DNA of 64,000 bases from a bacterium HR15 (GTDB lineage: Bacteria > Armatimonadota > Fimbriimonadia > Fimbriimonadales > GBS-DC). Made by a program: the position numbers and the translations under genes. Shown here one piece after another: positions 1-8,189 of this stretch (the first letter of the stretch is position 1; each line of letters starts with the position of its first letter). The stretch covers positions 1-64,000 of the forward strand of contig BEHR01000002.1 of NCBI GenBank assembly GCA_002898555.1, in the 5' to 3' direction. The notes beneath the pieces are model-generated. The model worked only from the letters and a program-made list of their open reading frames with translations, did no database searches and was not told the origin of the DNA.

Positions 1-96
1 AATCGCGGCGGTCAAAGTGGTTTTGCCGTGGTCCACATGACCGATTGTGCCGATGTTGACATGCGGCTTCGTACGCTCAAATTTCTGTCGTGCCAT
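1..96 (-). CDS. tuf: Elongation factor Tu, 5' end only
   Basis: The 32 codons visible read as the N-terminus of EF-Tu: a MARQKFER start, then [20 protein letters not shown]. This contains the G1 nucleotide-binding motif [10 protein letters not shown]-Tu carries aminoacyl-tRNA to the ribosome as a GTPase. A GGAGGAG ribosome-binding site lies about 9 bases before the ATG. The rest of the gene is beyond the left edge. tRNA-Thr and tRNA-Tyr lie just upstream in the same direction, an arrangement also known from other bacteria, so the three are probably one transcript. Confidence 0.97.
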   Translation of the reverse strand, partial: MARQKFERTKPHVNIGTIGHVDHGKTTLTAAI

Positions 97-212
97 TGTC
101 CTGTCTCCTCCGTTTTTTTGTTCTCCTGTTTGATCGCTTGCTTTAAGGATACCCGATTTTCTCGCTGATTCAAGGGCATCCTTTGCGGGATGTTCTTATG
201 GATACCCGAAAA

Positions 213-287
213 TGGAGCCCACGACGGGATTCGAACCCGTGACCTCGTCTTTACCAAAGACGCGCTCTACCCCTGAGCTACGTGGGC
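213..287 (-). tRNA. tRNA-Thr (anticodon GGT)
   Basis: A full cloverleaf is readable. The acceptor stem GCCCACG pairs with CGTGGGC, the D-arm is GCTC/GAGC, the anticodon loop is TTGGTAA inside a CGTCT/AGACG stem, and the T-arm carries GGTTCGAATCC. The 3' CCA is encoded (213-215). Position 26 is G. It sits between tRNA-Tyr and tuf. Confidence 0.97.
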
Positions 288-294
288 TTCTGTC

Positions 295-380
295 TGGTGG
301 GGGGAGCAGGATTCGAACCTGCGAAGGCGTCCGCCACCAGATTTACAGTCTGGCCCCTTTGGCCGCTCGGGCATCCCCCC
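295..380 (-). tRNA. tRNA-Tyr (anticodon GTA)
   Basis: This is a class II tRNA with a long variable arm. The acceptor stem is GGGGGGA/TCCCCCC, the anticodon loop CTGTAAA sits in a CCAGA/TCTGG stem, and the T-arm contains GGTTCGAATCC. The CCA end is encoded (295-297). It is the first gene of the probable tRNA-Tyr, tRNA-Thr, tuf transcript. Confidence 0.96.
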
Positions 381-390
381 GCAGGCAGAG

Positions 391-421
391 ATTATACCCA
401 CTTGGTTGTGGGCTGTGTCAA
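391..421 (-). promoter_or_regulatory. Promoter of the tRNA-Tyr/tRNA-Thr/tuf transcript
   Basis: On the minus strand a perfect TTGACA (416-421) is followed after 19 bases by a perfect TATAAT (391-396), ending 10 bases before tRNA-Tyr. The 19-base spacer is slightly long for a sigma-70-type promoter. Its -35 box lies 9 bases from the -35 box of the opposite promoter at 431-460. Confidence 0.85.
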
Positions 422-430
422 GGGGGGGGC

Positions 431-460
431 TTGACAGGGCAGGTGGGTATCGAGTATAAT
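431..460 (+). promoter_or_regulatory. Promoter of tRNA-Leu/tRNA-Val
   Basis: TTGACA at 431-436 and TATAAT at 455-460 are both perfect consensus and are 18 bases apart. The predicted transcription start falls a few bases before tRNA-Leu at 472. This is one of only two full -35/-10 consensus pairs I see in the window; both serve stable RNAs. Confidence 0.9.
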
Positions 461-471
461 AAGAGCGTCAG

Positions 472-557
472 GCGCGGGTGGTGGAATTGGTAGACACGCA
501 TGGTTGAGGGCCATGTGGGTATCACCCGTGTGGGTTCGAGTCCCACCCCGCGCACCA
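472..557 (+). tRNA. tRNA-Leu (anticodon GAG)
   Basis: This is a class II tRNA: acceptor stem GCGCGGG/CCCGCGC, anticodon loop TTGAGGG in a CATGG/CCATG stem, a long variable arm, and GGTTCGAGTCC in the T-arm. The CCA end is encoded. Only three bases separate it from tRNA-Val, so they are probably one precursor. Confidence 0.97.
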
Positions 558-560
558 TCG

Positions 561-635
561 GGGCGGTTAGCTCAGTGGCAGAGCGCCTCGTTCACACCGA
601 GGAGGTCGCTGGTTCAAGTCCAGCACCGCCCACCA
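561..635 (+). tRNA. tRNA-Val (anticodon CAC)
   Basis: The cloverleaf has acceptor stem GGGCGGT/ACCGCCC, D-arm GCTC/GAGC, anticodon loop TTCACAC in a CCTCG/CGAGG stem, and a T-arm with GGTTCAAGTCC. CCA is encoded at 633-635. folK begins 16 bases later with no visible promoter between them. Confidence 0.97.
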
Positions 636-651
636 TGTGATTATTCCTGCG

Positions 652-1167
652 ATGGCACGAGTCTATCTAAGCCTCGGCTCGAATCTGGGGGATCGGCTCA
701 GGAACCTGCAGGTGGCAATCCAACGACTGCCCGCGTATGGTATCTATCCACGCCAGATTTCGCGCGTGTACGAAACCGCCCCGGTAGGGGAAACGCCCGA
801 TCCACGCCCCTACCTGAACCTTGGTATGTGGGCAGAGACTGCCTTATCGCCTTTGGAGCTGCTGGACGCGCTCAAAGCCCTGGAACGCGAAATGGGACGC
901 ACGGAGGAAACGGGGAGGCGATGGCTGCCGCGAACGCTGGATATCGACATCATTCTGTACGACAATCTCACCTTTCAGCATGAACGGCTAACCATTCCCC
1001 ATCCGCAGATGCGTGAGCGGGCATTTGTGATTCTGCCACTTCTGGAGATGACGCCCGATTGGATCCTGCCTGATGGCACGCCCGTCCGCGCCCTGCTGGA
1101 CAATCCTACCTTGCGCGAGCAGGAGATACGCCCGTATGAAGCGAGCCTTTCGTTATCAGGCGATTGA
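652..1167 (+). CDS. folK: 2-amino-4-hydroxy-6-hydroxymethyldihydropteridine pyrophosphokinase (HPPK)
   Basis: The 171-residue product has the HPPK pattern: SLGSNLGDR at the N-terminus, SRVYETAPVG near residue 40, the signature RWLPRTLDIDIILYD near residue 95 (acidic residues that bind magnesium), and IPHPQMRERAFVLPL-type sequence after it. The enzyme transfers pyrophosphate from ATP to the pterin in folate synthesis, the step before FolP (23277). I chose the ATG at 652; an in-frame GTG at 637 would start inside the tRNA region. The gene follows tRNA-Val directly and its 3' end overlaps the next gene by 32 bases, so it is probably read from the tRNA promoter. Confidence 0.95.
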   Translation: MARVYLSLGSNLGDRLRNLQVAIQRLPAYGIYPRQISRVYETAPVGETPDPRPYLNLGMWAETALSPLELLDALKALEREMGRTEETGRRWLPRTLDIDIILYDNLTFQHERLTIPHPQMRERAFVILPLLEMTPDWILPDGTPVRALLDNPTLREQEIRPYEASLSLSGD

Positions 1168-2416
1168 CCCTGCGGGGCGCCCACAGATGGGCACGGTACA
1201 AGCGGAGACCCCCCTGGAAGCACAGCGATTGCTACAGGCGCATGGTTATCTCGTGCAACAACTGGTAGAGGTGCGCGAACCGCCCGGTCAAACGGGACCT
1301 ACTCCGGTTGCACCCTCTCAACCCATAGTTAGCGCTGCACCTGGACGGTGGGAGAGCGCGGATGTGAACGACCGCTCGTTGGGACTGCTCTTCGCGCAGT
1401 TAGCCAGTTTCCTGAAGGCGGGCTATACGCCGGCAGATGCCTTTCAGCACTTGAGCCGTCGCGTGTTGGAGAGCCGTCTGCAACACGCCTGTATGGAGTT
1501 GTCACGCATTGCCCAGCAGGGCGGACGCCTTTCGGAAGGTATGGCACAGTTCCCACAACTGTTTCCTGCTTTCACGGTAGGCGCGATACGTGCCGCGGAG
1601 GTGGGGGGCTACCTGCCCGAAGCAGCAAGCCATTTAGCCGATTACTTTGAGGAGCGCTGGCGACGACGGCTCTGGTTCTGGATGCCGCGCCTGCTATTGA
1701 TTAATGGCATTCTCGTTGTGCCGATACTTGCCCCGGCTTCAGCCGCTTTTTTGATGGGGTTGAAGCTCTATTCCCAATCGTCGAATCTGACGCCGATGGG
1801 CGCCATTTTGCAGGCGTGGGGTCTGCTTGTGCTGCGCTATGGCGTGCCCTTCTGGCTGCTTGTGCTGATGCTGTGGCTGATTTGGCACTTGCTGATGCGG
1901 TCGGCGCGGCTGGAGCGGTGGCGTTCCGCTGCCTCGCTCGTCGTGCCTTATCTATGGGGCTATAGCGACTGGATTCGCGCCCGTGCCTTGCAGTGCTTCA
2001 TCGAACACCTGATGCGGCTGATGCACGCCGCGATTATGCCCGGCACGGCTTGGGAACTGGCAGCCCATGCGGTGCCCAACCGTGCAATTGCCGAAGGGCT
2101 GCTGCAGGTCAAACTCGGCTATGGCGATCGCCCAGAGCCAGTCGATGCGGCGATCGCTCGCACGGGGCTTTTCTCGCCCGATGAGGTTGCCCTGCTAAGC
2201 ACAGGGGTGCAGACGGGCGATGTGGTCGGAATGCTGGCTCGGCTGGCGCAGATGTACGAGGCACGGTGCGAGCAAGCGGCACGCCTCTATCGTTTCTCGG
2301 TGGCACGCTTTGCCCTCCTGATCGCGATTCTGACAATCGGCGCGAACTGCATCGGCTATTATGGCGGCTACGGTAACCTCTTCCAGTTTGTGGAGGAGTG
2401 GATCGGCACGCCTTAG
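1136..2416 (+). CDS. Type II secretion / type IV pilus inner-membrane protein (GspF/PilC-like)
   Basis: The 426-residue product starts FRYQAIDPAGRPQMG, the usual N-terminus of GspF/PilC platform proteins. Two GspF-type helical domains follow (about residues 75-190 and 290-410). Hydrophobic segments lie near residues 185-215, 235-265 and at the C-terminus. In this family the protein forms the membrane platform on which the pilus or pseudopilus ATPase works. No ATPase, secretin or peptidase gene is adjacent, but a pilin-type gene is at 42656. The start overlaps folK, which implies translational coupling. Which of the two systems it serves cannot be told from sequence alone. Confidence 0.85.
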   Translation: MKRAFRYQAIDPAGRPQMGTVQAETPLEAQRLLQAHGYLVQQLVEVREPPGQTGPTPVAPSQPIVSAAPGRWESADVNDRSLGLLFAQLASFLKAGYTPADAFQHLSRRVLESRLQHACMELSRIAQQGGRLSEGMAQFPQLFPAFTVGAIRAAEVGGYLPEAASHLADYFEERWRRRLWFWMPRLLLINGILVVPILAPASAAFLMGLKLYSQSSNLTPMGAILQAWGLLVLRYGVPFWLLVLMLWLIWHLLMRSARLERWRSAASLVVPYLWGYSDWIRARALQCFIEHLMRLMHAAIMPGTAWELAAHAVPNRAIAEGLLQVKLGYGDRPEPVDAAIARTGLFSPDEVALLSTGVQTGDVVGMLARLAQMYEARCEQAARLYRFSVARFALLIAILTIGANCIGYYGGYGNLFQFVEEWIGTP

Positions 2417-2450
2417 AGAAGAGGGCGAGTCGCGCGTATGGGATGGCATG

Positions 2451-3560
2451 CTACATCAACCGTCGATAAATCCGAGCGGTTTGGGCAACGGTGTGGCGGA
2501 GGTCGAAGCGGTCGGCAAGCGCGCGGGCATTGGCTGTGAGTTCCGCCGCGAGGGCGCGGTCTTTCAGCAGGCGGAGCACCGCCTCCGCCAGCGCCACAGG
2601 GTCCCCAGGCGGAACCAGCAAGCCGTTCACCTCGTGCTGCACCAATCGCTCCAGGGGTGGGATACGACTGGCGACCACGGGTAGCCCGCAAGCCATCGCC
2701 TCCATGATAGCCAGCCCCAGTCCCGCGTCGCGTGCAGGCGCGACCAGCACATCCGCCGCCACATAGAGTTCCTCCACATGACCCCAGTAGCCAAAGAAGC
2801 GAATATGGTGGGGACGACTGCTCCGCAGGCTCAGCTTCACCAGTCGCGCGTTATCGGGCCCGTCTCCCGCCAGCCACAGGTCGGCTTCGGGCAAGGTCTG
2901 CCAGATATGCTCCATCGCTTGGAGCGCGATATCGAACCCTTTATGGGGCACGAACCGCCCGACACCCAGCACAATCGGCCGATCGCGTGGCACATGGAAC
3001 TGCATGCGCATCGCGACCCGATTTGGCAACGGTTCAAACAGGGCGAGGTCGATGCCACCATAAACCACTTCGATGCGTTCTTTCGGAATGCCGCCCCGTA
3101 CCAGCCCCGCCTTCACGCTGTCCGATACAGCGGTTATTATGCGCGGGTAGCGGGCAATCCAGCGCCACACCGCACGCACCAGCGCGCTTTTATGAAGCAA
3201 CAGATGATGCACCGTCCAGACCCATGGCTGGCGGTTGCGTAGCGCCCACGCGCAGATCCAGCCTGCACGCACCCCATGACAATGCACAATCGGAAAGTTT
3301 TTGGCTTGTTCGCGCAGGGTCCGAACGGCACGCAAATCGGCGAACAGCCCGATTCGATCGCGAATGAAGTCGGGTCCGGTCAGCGTGGGCGCGAAGTGGT
3401 GCTCGGGCAGATACTTGATTAAGCCTTGCACATGCCGAAGCATCCCGCTGCTGCTGGGGCGCACCACGAGCAGCACAGGGGTCATCGCTACGCCCGGTTC
3501 TTCCCAGGCGGGCGCAGGTTCCGCGCGCAGTTCCGGTTTTTCCAGCAGTGCGGTTGCCAT
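2451..3560 (-). CDS. GT4-family glycosyltransferase
   Basis: The 369-residue product has two Rossmann-like halves. The N-terminal half (VLLVVRPSSSGMLRHVQGL, then IVHCHGVRAG) fits the acceptor domain. The C-terminal half carries VLGVGRFVPHKGFDIALQA, LAGDGPDN and a donor-binding stretch ending IMEAMACGLPVVAS, all hallmarks of GT4. Such enzymes transfer a sugar from a nucleotide sugar in polysaccharide or glycolipid synthesis; the actual substrate cannot be inferred. Its ATG overlaps the stop of the MoxR gene by one base (TAATG), so the two are co-translated. There is no signal peptide, so it is cytoplasmic or membrane-peripheral. Confidence 0.9.
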   Translation of the reverse strand: MATALLEKPELRAEPAPAWEEPGVAMTPVLLVVRPSSSGMLRHVQGLIKYLPEHHFAPTLTGPDFIRDRIGLFADLRAVRTLREQAKNFPIVHCHGVRAGWICAWALRNRQPWVWTVHHLLLHKSALVRAVWRWIARYPRIITAVSDSVKAGLVRGGIPKERIEVVYGGIDLALFEPLPNRVAMRMQFHVPRDRPIVLGVGRFVPHKGFDIALQAMEHIWQTLPEADLWLAGDGPDNARLVKLSLRSSRPHHIRFFGYWGHVEELYVAADVLVAPARDAGLGLAIMEAMACGLPVVASRIPPLERLVQHEVNGLLVPPGDPVALAEAVLRLLKDRALAAELTANARALADRFDLRHTVAQTARIYRRLM

Positions 3561-4519
3561 TATCGGGGCACAGGAATCTGATCTAACAGCGTTTTCAGGA
3601 TGCGGTCAGCGGTCAACCCTTCTACTTCGGCTTCAGGCTTCAGGATGAGGCGGTGGCGCAGAGTGGGCAGTGCCATCTGTTTTACATCGTCAGGTGTGAC
3701 GAAGTGGCGTCCTCGCATAGCGGCGAGCGACTTGCTTACCAATAGCAGGGCGATGCCAGCGCGCGGGCTGGCGCCCACCAGCAGATAGTCGCTTTGGCGC
3801 GTACGGCGCACAATTTGCAAAATATACTCCATCACTTCAGGTGCGACCTGCACCTCACGCACGATCTCGCGGCACATCTCCAGCTCGTTCGCGTGCAACA
3901 CCGTTTCCAGTCCCACCTCTTCCAGACGATGAGTGCGGAAGCCTTCGTCATGCAGGCGCAAAATCGCGCGCTCCTCCTCCTCTGCCGGGTAGCCCATGAC
4001 CACCTTCAGCAGAAATCGGTCTAACTGCGCTTCGGGCAAGGGATAAGTTCCTTCATATTCAATCGGGTTCTGCGTGGCGAACACCATGAAGGGGCGTGGC
4101 AGCGGATGGGAGATGCCGTCGATGGTCACACGGCGCTCCTCCATCGCCTCCAGCAGAGCGGCTTGGGTTTTGGGCGGGGTGCGGTTTACTTCATCCGCCA
4201 GCACCATATTGGCAAAAATGGGTCCATAGCGCACGCGAAACTCGCCCGTGCGCGTGTCGAAGATAGTCGTGCCAATCAAATCAGAGGGCATTAGATCGGG
4301 CGTGAACTGGACGCGCCGGAACTCCAGCCCCAATGTTTGCGCCAGCACACGCACCAGCAGCGTTTTAGCGATGCCGGGCACACCCTCAATGAGCAGATGC
4401 CCATCCGCAAGCAGGGCACACAGGGCTTGCTGCACCACCTCCTGCTGCCCCATAATCACGCGCCCAATCTGCTCCTGCACCCGCGCCGTCGCCTCTGCCA
4501 GATGACTTAGGCTAACCAC
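3560..4519 (-). CDS. MoxR-family AAA+ ATPase
   Basis: This is a 319-residue AAA+ protein. It has Walker A GVPGIAKT near residue 45, the MoxR motif FTPDLMPSDLIGT, Walker B MVLADEVNRTPPKTQ, and a sensor-1 region FVFATQNPIEYEGTYPLPEAQLDRF. MoxR ATPases act as chaperones, often for von Willebrand-A proteins or metal-enzyme maturation; no such partner gene is adjacent. I chose a GTG start at 4519 because GGGAGG lies 7 bases upstream and homology begins there. The open frame runs 81 codons further upstream, but those codons run through a dispersed repeat and a terminator. Confidence 0.9.
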   Translation of the reverse strand: MVSLSHLAEATARVQEQIGRVIMGQQEVVQQALCALLADGHLLIEGVPGIAKTLLVRVLAQTLGLEFRRVQFTPDLMPSDLIGTTIFDTRTGEFRVRYGPIFANMVLADEVNRTPPKTQAALLEAMEERRVTIDGISHPLPRPFMVFATQNPIEYEGTYPLPEAQLDRFLLKVVMGYPAEEEERAILRLHDEGFRTHRLEEVGLETVLHANELEMCREIVREVQVAPEVMEYILQIVRRTRQSDYLLVGASPRAGIALLLVSKSLAAMRGRHFVTPDDVKQMALPTLRHRLILKPEAEVEGLTADRILKTLLDQIPVPR

Positions 4520-4603
4520 CGACGAACCTCCCAAAAGCCGTTCATTCTGGTATGCATCATCAAGTAGTTCGCCAACGGGGAGCGACTTCCTGCTGCCACA
4601 CCA

Positions 4604-4632
4604 CAGAGATTCTTCGCTTCGCGCGGAATGAC
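4604..4632. repeat. Dispersed repeat (in one frame encodes HSARSEESL)
   Basis: The unit reads AGAGATTCTTCGCTTCGCGC then GGAATGACA. Its reverse complement translates to the string HSARSEESL that turns up as a spurious peptide in many bacterial genomes. I see only one copy in this window. It lies between the amidohydrolase terminator and the MoxR gene. Confidence 0.5.
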
Positions 4633-4652
4633 AAAACGACCAAAGGCATTTG

Positions 4653-4682
4653 AAAAAAAGAGGCGGGACTCTTCCGAGTCCC
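4653..4682 (-). terminator. Intrinsic terminator after the amidohydrolase gene
   Basis: On the minus strand a perfect 7-base-pair stem (GGGACTC/GAGTCCC, 4665-4682, four-base loop) is followed within a few bases by a run of seven T (complement of 4653-4659). It lies about 150 bases after the amidohydrolase stop. Confidence 0.75.
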
Positions 4683-4834
4683 ACCGAGAGGGAGGTTGGG
4701 TAACAAGGCTGTGCGGTCTGCTCTTGCCACGGTTGAGTGGCATGCCCATTATAACCCACCATGTCCCCTATTGGAACTGGGAAAAATACCAGATTTGGGC
4801 ATTAGAGGATAGCCACCCTCGCGGCTTTTAGGCT

Positions 4835-6421
4835 CTAATCGCCCAGATGCGCGCTGGTGGTCAGCACTCTCATATCGGCAACTGCCACCGTTTCTGGGGG
4901 ATGGGAAAGCAGCACCCAGCGTGCCTGCGCGCCGGGCGCAAGTATGCCCAGCTCAGGGTCGCGAGTGGCATAGGCACCGCCCAGTGTGAACAGGCGCAGT
5001 GCGGTCAGCGGTTCCAGCCCCTCTTCAGGTAGCAGGCAGGTGCCATCCATGCTGGTGCGCGTCACGGCGGCGCGCCAGCCGATGATAGGGTCCCCTGGTA
5101 CCACAGGCTGATCGGAACTGAAGGCGACCGCGATGCCGCGCTGCAGCCAGCTGCGATAAGGCATCAAAGCACGGGCACGCTCGCCCAGACCTTTGCGGTA
5201 GGCAGTCGTAAGCCACCAAAGAAACTCCGGCTGCGGCACCGCGACCACACCCAGCGATTGCATTCGGTCCAAAAGGTCATCCGCCATGAGCATGGCATGC
5301 TCGATGCGATGGCGGTGGTCATCTCGCGGAAATGCCGCCAACGCACGCTGATAGCCTTGCAGCACCAGTTCAATCGCGCGGTCGCCAATTGCATGCACTG
5401 CACATTGCCAGCCTGCGCGATGCACGGCGAGAATCCGCTCCATCAGCTCCTCGGGTTCATGCATGAGAGTGCCCGTGGTGCCCGTGTCAGCGTAGGGTTC
5501 GCGCAGGGCAGCGGTGCGCGTGGTGAATGCGCCGTCGGCAAAGAGCTTAATTGCACCCCAGCGCAGGTCGGGATGTGGGGCGGACGGTTCAGGTGAGAAG
5601 CCAGTTGCCTCGCCTGCCGATTCGGAATGCGCCAGCCAGCCCGCACGCGCGGCTGCATTATAAAGCGGCATCAGGGTCAGGCGTACAGGGGCGCCCTGTT
5701 CCAGCGCACGCGCATAGGCGCTGACTTCTTCCTGCAGATCGAGCCAGCCGGTGCTGGCGTCCGACGCCGCCAAGATGCCTCGCCGTGCCATGTCCTGTGT
5801 GGCGCGATGCACCGCTTCGACCAACTCCACACCTGTAGGCTTCGGGATATGGCGCGAGACCAGAGTGGCTGCACTCTCCAGCAAAATACCTGTCGGTTCA
5901 CCACGCTCATCGCGCCCAATGGTGCCATCGGGCGGGTCGGGCGTCTCGCGCGTGATGCTTGCAATCGCCAACGCACGGCTATTGGCAGCGGCGCCATGCT
6001 TGCTTACATGGTTGAGGAAAACAGGACGCTCGCGGCTCACAGCGTCCAGGTCGTGACGGGTTAGGTGGCGACCTTCCTGCAGCAGGTTCTGGTCATAAGC
6101 ACGCCCCAGAATCCATGCCGCATCGGGATGTTGCGCTGCCCATTCGCGCAACCGATGCTGGATTTCGGGAATAGAGGTGCAGCCACGCAGGTCCGCCTTG
6201 CCCAGATCGATGCCGAGCGCCAGCACATGGCAGTGGCAGTCGTTAAAAGCGGGCACAATCGCGCCACCGTCCAAACGAACGCGCTTGACACCGCGATAGC
6301 GCGCCCGCAACTCCTCGCGGGGACCAACCGCCACGATGCGCCCTGCCTGCACCACCATCGCTTCCGCAACAGGACACGGCTCCCAAAAAGTATAAATCGG
6401 CACGCCCTCTATCAGCTTCAT
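4835..6421 (-). CDS. Amidohydrolase, YtcJ-like (amidohydrolase family 3)
   Basis: The 528-residue product has the metal-dependent amidohydrolase layout. A short beta-sandwich start leads to [14 protein letters not shown] with the metal-binding HxH; then follow [22 protein letters not shown], and [13 protein letters not shown] with the late aspartate, plus the closing [11 protein letters not shown] strand. Family members hydrolyse amides or related bonds; the substrate cannot be told. ATG starts exist at 6421 and 6445. A TATAAC box at 6434-6439 would lie inside the longer version, so I prefer 6421. A terminator follows at 4653-4682. Confidence 0.88.
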   Translation of the reverse strand: MKLIEGVPIYTFWEPCPVAEAMVVQAGRIVAVGPREELRARYRGVKRVRLDGGAIVPAFNDCHCHVLALGIDLGKADLRGCTSIPEIQHRLREWAAQHPDAAWILGRAYDQNLLQEGRHLTRHDLDAVSRERPVFLNHVSKHGAAANSRALAIASITRETPDPPDGTIGRDERGEPTGILLESAATLVSRHIPKPTGVELVEAVHRATQDMARRGILAASDASTGWLDLQEEVSAYARALEQGAPVRLTLMPLYNAAARAGWLAHSESAGEATGFSPEPSAPHPDLRWGAIKLFADGAFTTRTAALREPYADTGTTGTLMHEPEELMERILAVHRAGWQCAVHAIGDRAIELVLQGYQRALAAFPRDDHRHRIEHAMLMADDLLDRMQSLGVVAVPQPEFLWWLTTAYRKGLGERARALMPYRSWLQRGIAVAFSSDQPVVPGDPIIGWRAAVTRTSMDGTCLLPEEGLEPLTALRLFTLGGAYATRDPELGILAPGAQARWVLLSHPPETVAVADMRVLTTSAHLGD

Positions 6422-6478
6422 CGGAGTTTGTGTGTTATACCCCATGCCGCCAACAGCCGGTTAGATGACGATTTGGGT

Positions 6479-6484
6479 TATAAT
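6479..6484 (+). promoter_or_regulatory. -10 box of the Asp-box protein gene
   Basis: TATAAT preceded by GGGT lies 32 bases upstream of the ATG. No clear TTGACA is seen 16-19 bases further upstream. Unlike the leaderless genes, this one has a leader with a strong GGAGG ribosome-binding site at about 6504-6508. Confidence 0.6.
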
Positions 6485-6516
6485 TGAAACAAGCGACAGG
6501 AGAGGAGGTTAAACCA

Positions 6517-8151
6517 ATGCACAGATGGACGACGGTGTGGGCGTCATGGCTGGGTTTGATAGGGATGATGGCTTTGGGGCAGCCATCTTTTCCTCATCGC
6601 GAAACACCCGATGATCCCTATCGCCCGAATCAGGGTGGGTTCGCACCTGCAGGTGGCAGTTTTGTGCAGCGCGGTCCGTATATCAGTCGGCAAGTGAATG
6701 TGAACGCGGCAGGCGGCAACATTACGGGTGATGCCGCGAACGAACCCTCCATCGCGATGGACCCGACCAACCCGAACCGCCTCGTGATTGTCTGGCGCCA
6801 GTTCGACTCGATCCAGTCGAATTTTCGCCAGGCGGGTTGGGCGTATAGCCACGATGGGGGCTTGACCTGGACCTTTCCGGGCGTGCTGGAACGGGGCGTG
6901 TTTCGCAGCGACCCAGTGGTGCGTGCCGATGCCAACGGTGTGTTCTATTATATGAGCCTGCGTGGCGACTTCACCTGCCAGGTGTTCCGCTCCTTAGACG
7001 GCGGTGTGACCTTCCCGGAGCGATATGACGCTTTCGGTGGCGATAAGGAGTGGTTCACTATCGACCTCACAGGAGGTCCGGGGCACGGCAACCTCTATTT
7101 GGCGTGGAGCACCGCTGCAAGCAGCACGGGCAACCGCACCTTCACCCGCTCCACGAATGGGGGCGTTGCGTGGATGACACCGATTGAGATGCCGAACCGC
7201 CCCATCTGGGGCACGCTGACGGTAGATGCCGATGGCACCCTTTATATCGGGGGCGTCTCTTCTAACCAGTGGCCCCTGTTTTACCTGGTGCGCTCCTCCA
7301 ACGCGCGTAACGGCTCCCAAACACCCGTGTTTGACTTGAGCCAGCCGGTCAATCTTAACGGCACGCTGGTTTATGGTGCGGGACCTAATCCGGGCGGTTT
7401 GCTGGGGCAGGTGTGGGTCGATGTGGATCGCTCGCAGGGGGGCTATCGTGGGCGGCTCTACTTCCTCTGCTCGGTGGATCCGCCTGGCGTCGACCCGTTG
7501 GATGTTTATCTGGCGTTTAGCACGGATAAGGGAGTCACTTGGAGTGCGCCTATCCGCGTGAATGATGACCCGCCTGCCGCAAATGCATGGCAATGGTTCG
7601 GCACGCTTGCGGTCGCACCCAACGGGCGCGTGGATGTTATCTGGTACGACACGCGCAACGACCCGAACGGGCTGCTCTCGGAGCTGCGCTACACCTATTC
7701 CTATGATGGTGGCATCACCTGGGCGCCTTCGATCCCGATCAGCCCCGCGTTCCACCCCCACATCGGCTGGCCAAACCAGAACAAGATTGGCGACTACATC
7801 GATATGATCGCGCTGGAGGCAGAAACCCTTATTGCCTACGCTGCCACTTTCAACGGGGAGCAGGATGTCTACTTCGTGCGCGTGGGCGACTGCAACGGCA
7901 ACGGCGTCCACGATGGGCTGGATATAGGGCACGGCTCCACGGACCGCAATCGGAACCTGATCCCTGACGAGTGCGAAACGCGCCCCGGCGATGTGGACTT
8001 CAACGGCTGCGTGGACGACGCCGATTTACTGCGCGTGCTGTTTGCCTTCGGGCAGGCAGGTTCTAATCTATTCGAGGATCTAAACGGGGACGGCATCGTG
8101 GATGACGCCGACCTGCTCCTGGTGCTGTTTAACTTCGGCAACGGGTGCTGA
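6517..8151 (+). CDS. Secreted Asp-box (BNR/sialidase-type propeller) protein with dockerin-like tail
   Basis: The 544-residue product has a signal peptide (hydrophobic stretch WLGLIGMMALG). It then has a beta-propeller body with at least four Asp-boxes of type SxDxGxTW (SHDGGLTW, STNGGVAW, STDKGVTW, SYDGGITW). After it comes CNGNGVHDGLDIGHGSTDRN, a calcium-loop-like segment, and a tail of about 54 residues made of two DxDxNGxVDDADLL repeats. Asp-box propellers include sialidases and many non-enzymatic proteins; I see no convincing sialidase catalytic set. The ATG is fixed by GGAGG 8 bases upstream. Three other genes in the window share the tail. Confidence 0.85.
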   Translation: MHRWTTVWASWLGLIGMMALGQPSFPHRETPDDPYRPNQGGFAPAGGSFVQRGPYISRQVNVNAAGGNITGDAANEPSIAMDPTNPNRLVIVWRQFDSIQSNFRQAGWAYSHDGGLTWTFPGVLERGVFRSDPVVRADANGVFYYMSLRGDFTCQVFRSLDGGVTFPERYDAFGGDKEWFTIDLTGGPGHGNLYLAWSTAASSTGNRTFTRSTNGGVAWMTPIEMPNRPIWGTLTVDADGTLYIGGVSSNQWPLFYLVRSSNARNGSQTPVFDLSQPVNLNGTLVYGAGPNPGGLLGQVWVDVDRSQGGYRGRLYFLCSVDPPGVDPLDVYLAFSTDKGVTWSAPIRVNDDPPAANAWQWFGTLAVAPNGRVDVIWYDTRNDPNGLLSELRYTYSYDGGITWAPSIPISPAFHPHIGWPNQNKIGDYIDMIALEAETLIAYAATFNGEQDVYFVRVGDCNGNGVHDGLDIGHGSTDRNRNLIPDECETRPGDVDFNGCVDDADLLRVLFAFGQAGSNLFEDLNGDGIVDDADLLLVLFNFGNGC

Positions 8152-8189
8152 GCATGCTCCTCGCGCCCTCAGGTATGATTTTGGGCGCG

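Larger units (their letters stand above)
4520..4834. other. Intergenic region with repeat and terminator
   Basis: This 315-base gap lies between two minus-strand genes. It holds a dispersed repeat unit (4604-4632) and a minus-strand terminator (4653-4682). I see no further gene in it. Confidence 0.6.

Noticed and set aside
6994-7932. 312-codon minus-strand open frame inside the Asp-box protein gene
   Set aside because: It is a shadow of GC-rich codons; the Asp-boxes and tail are on the plus strand.
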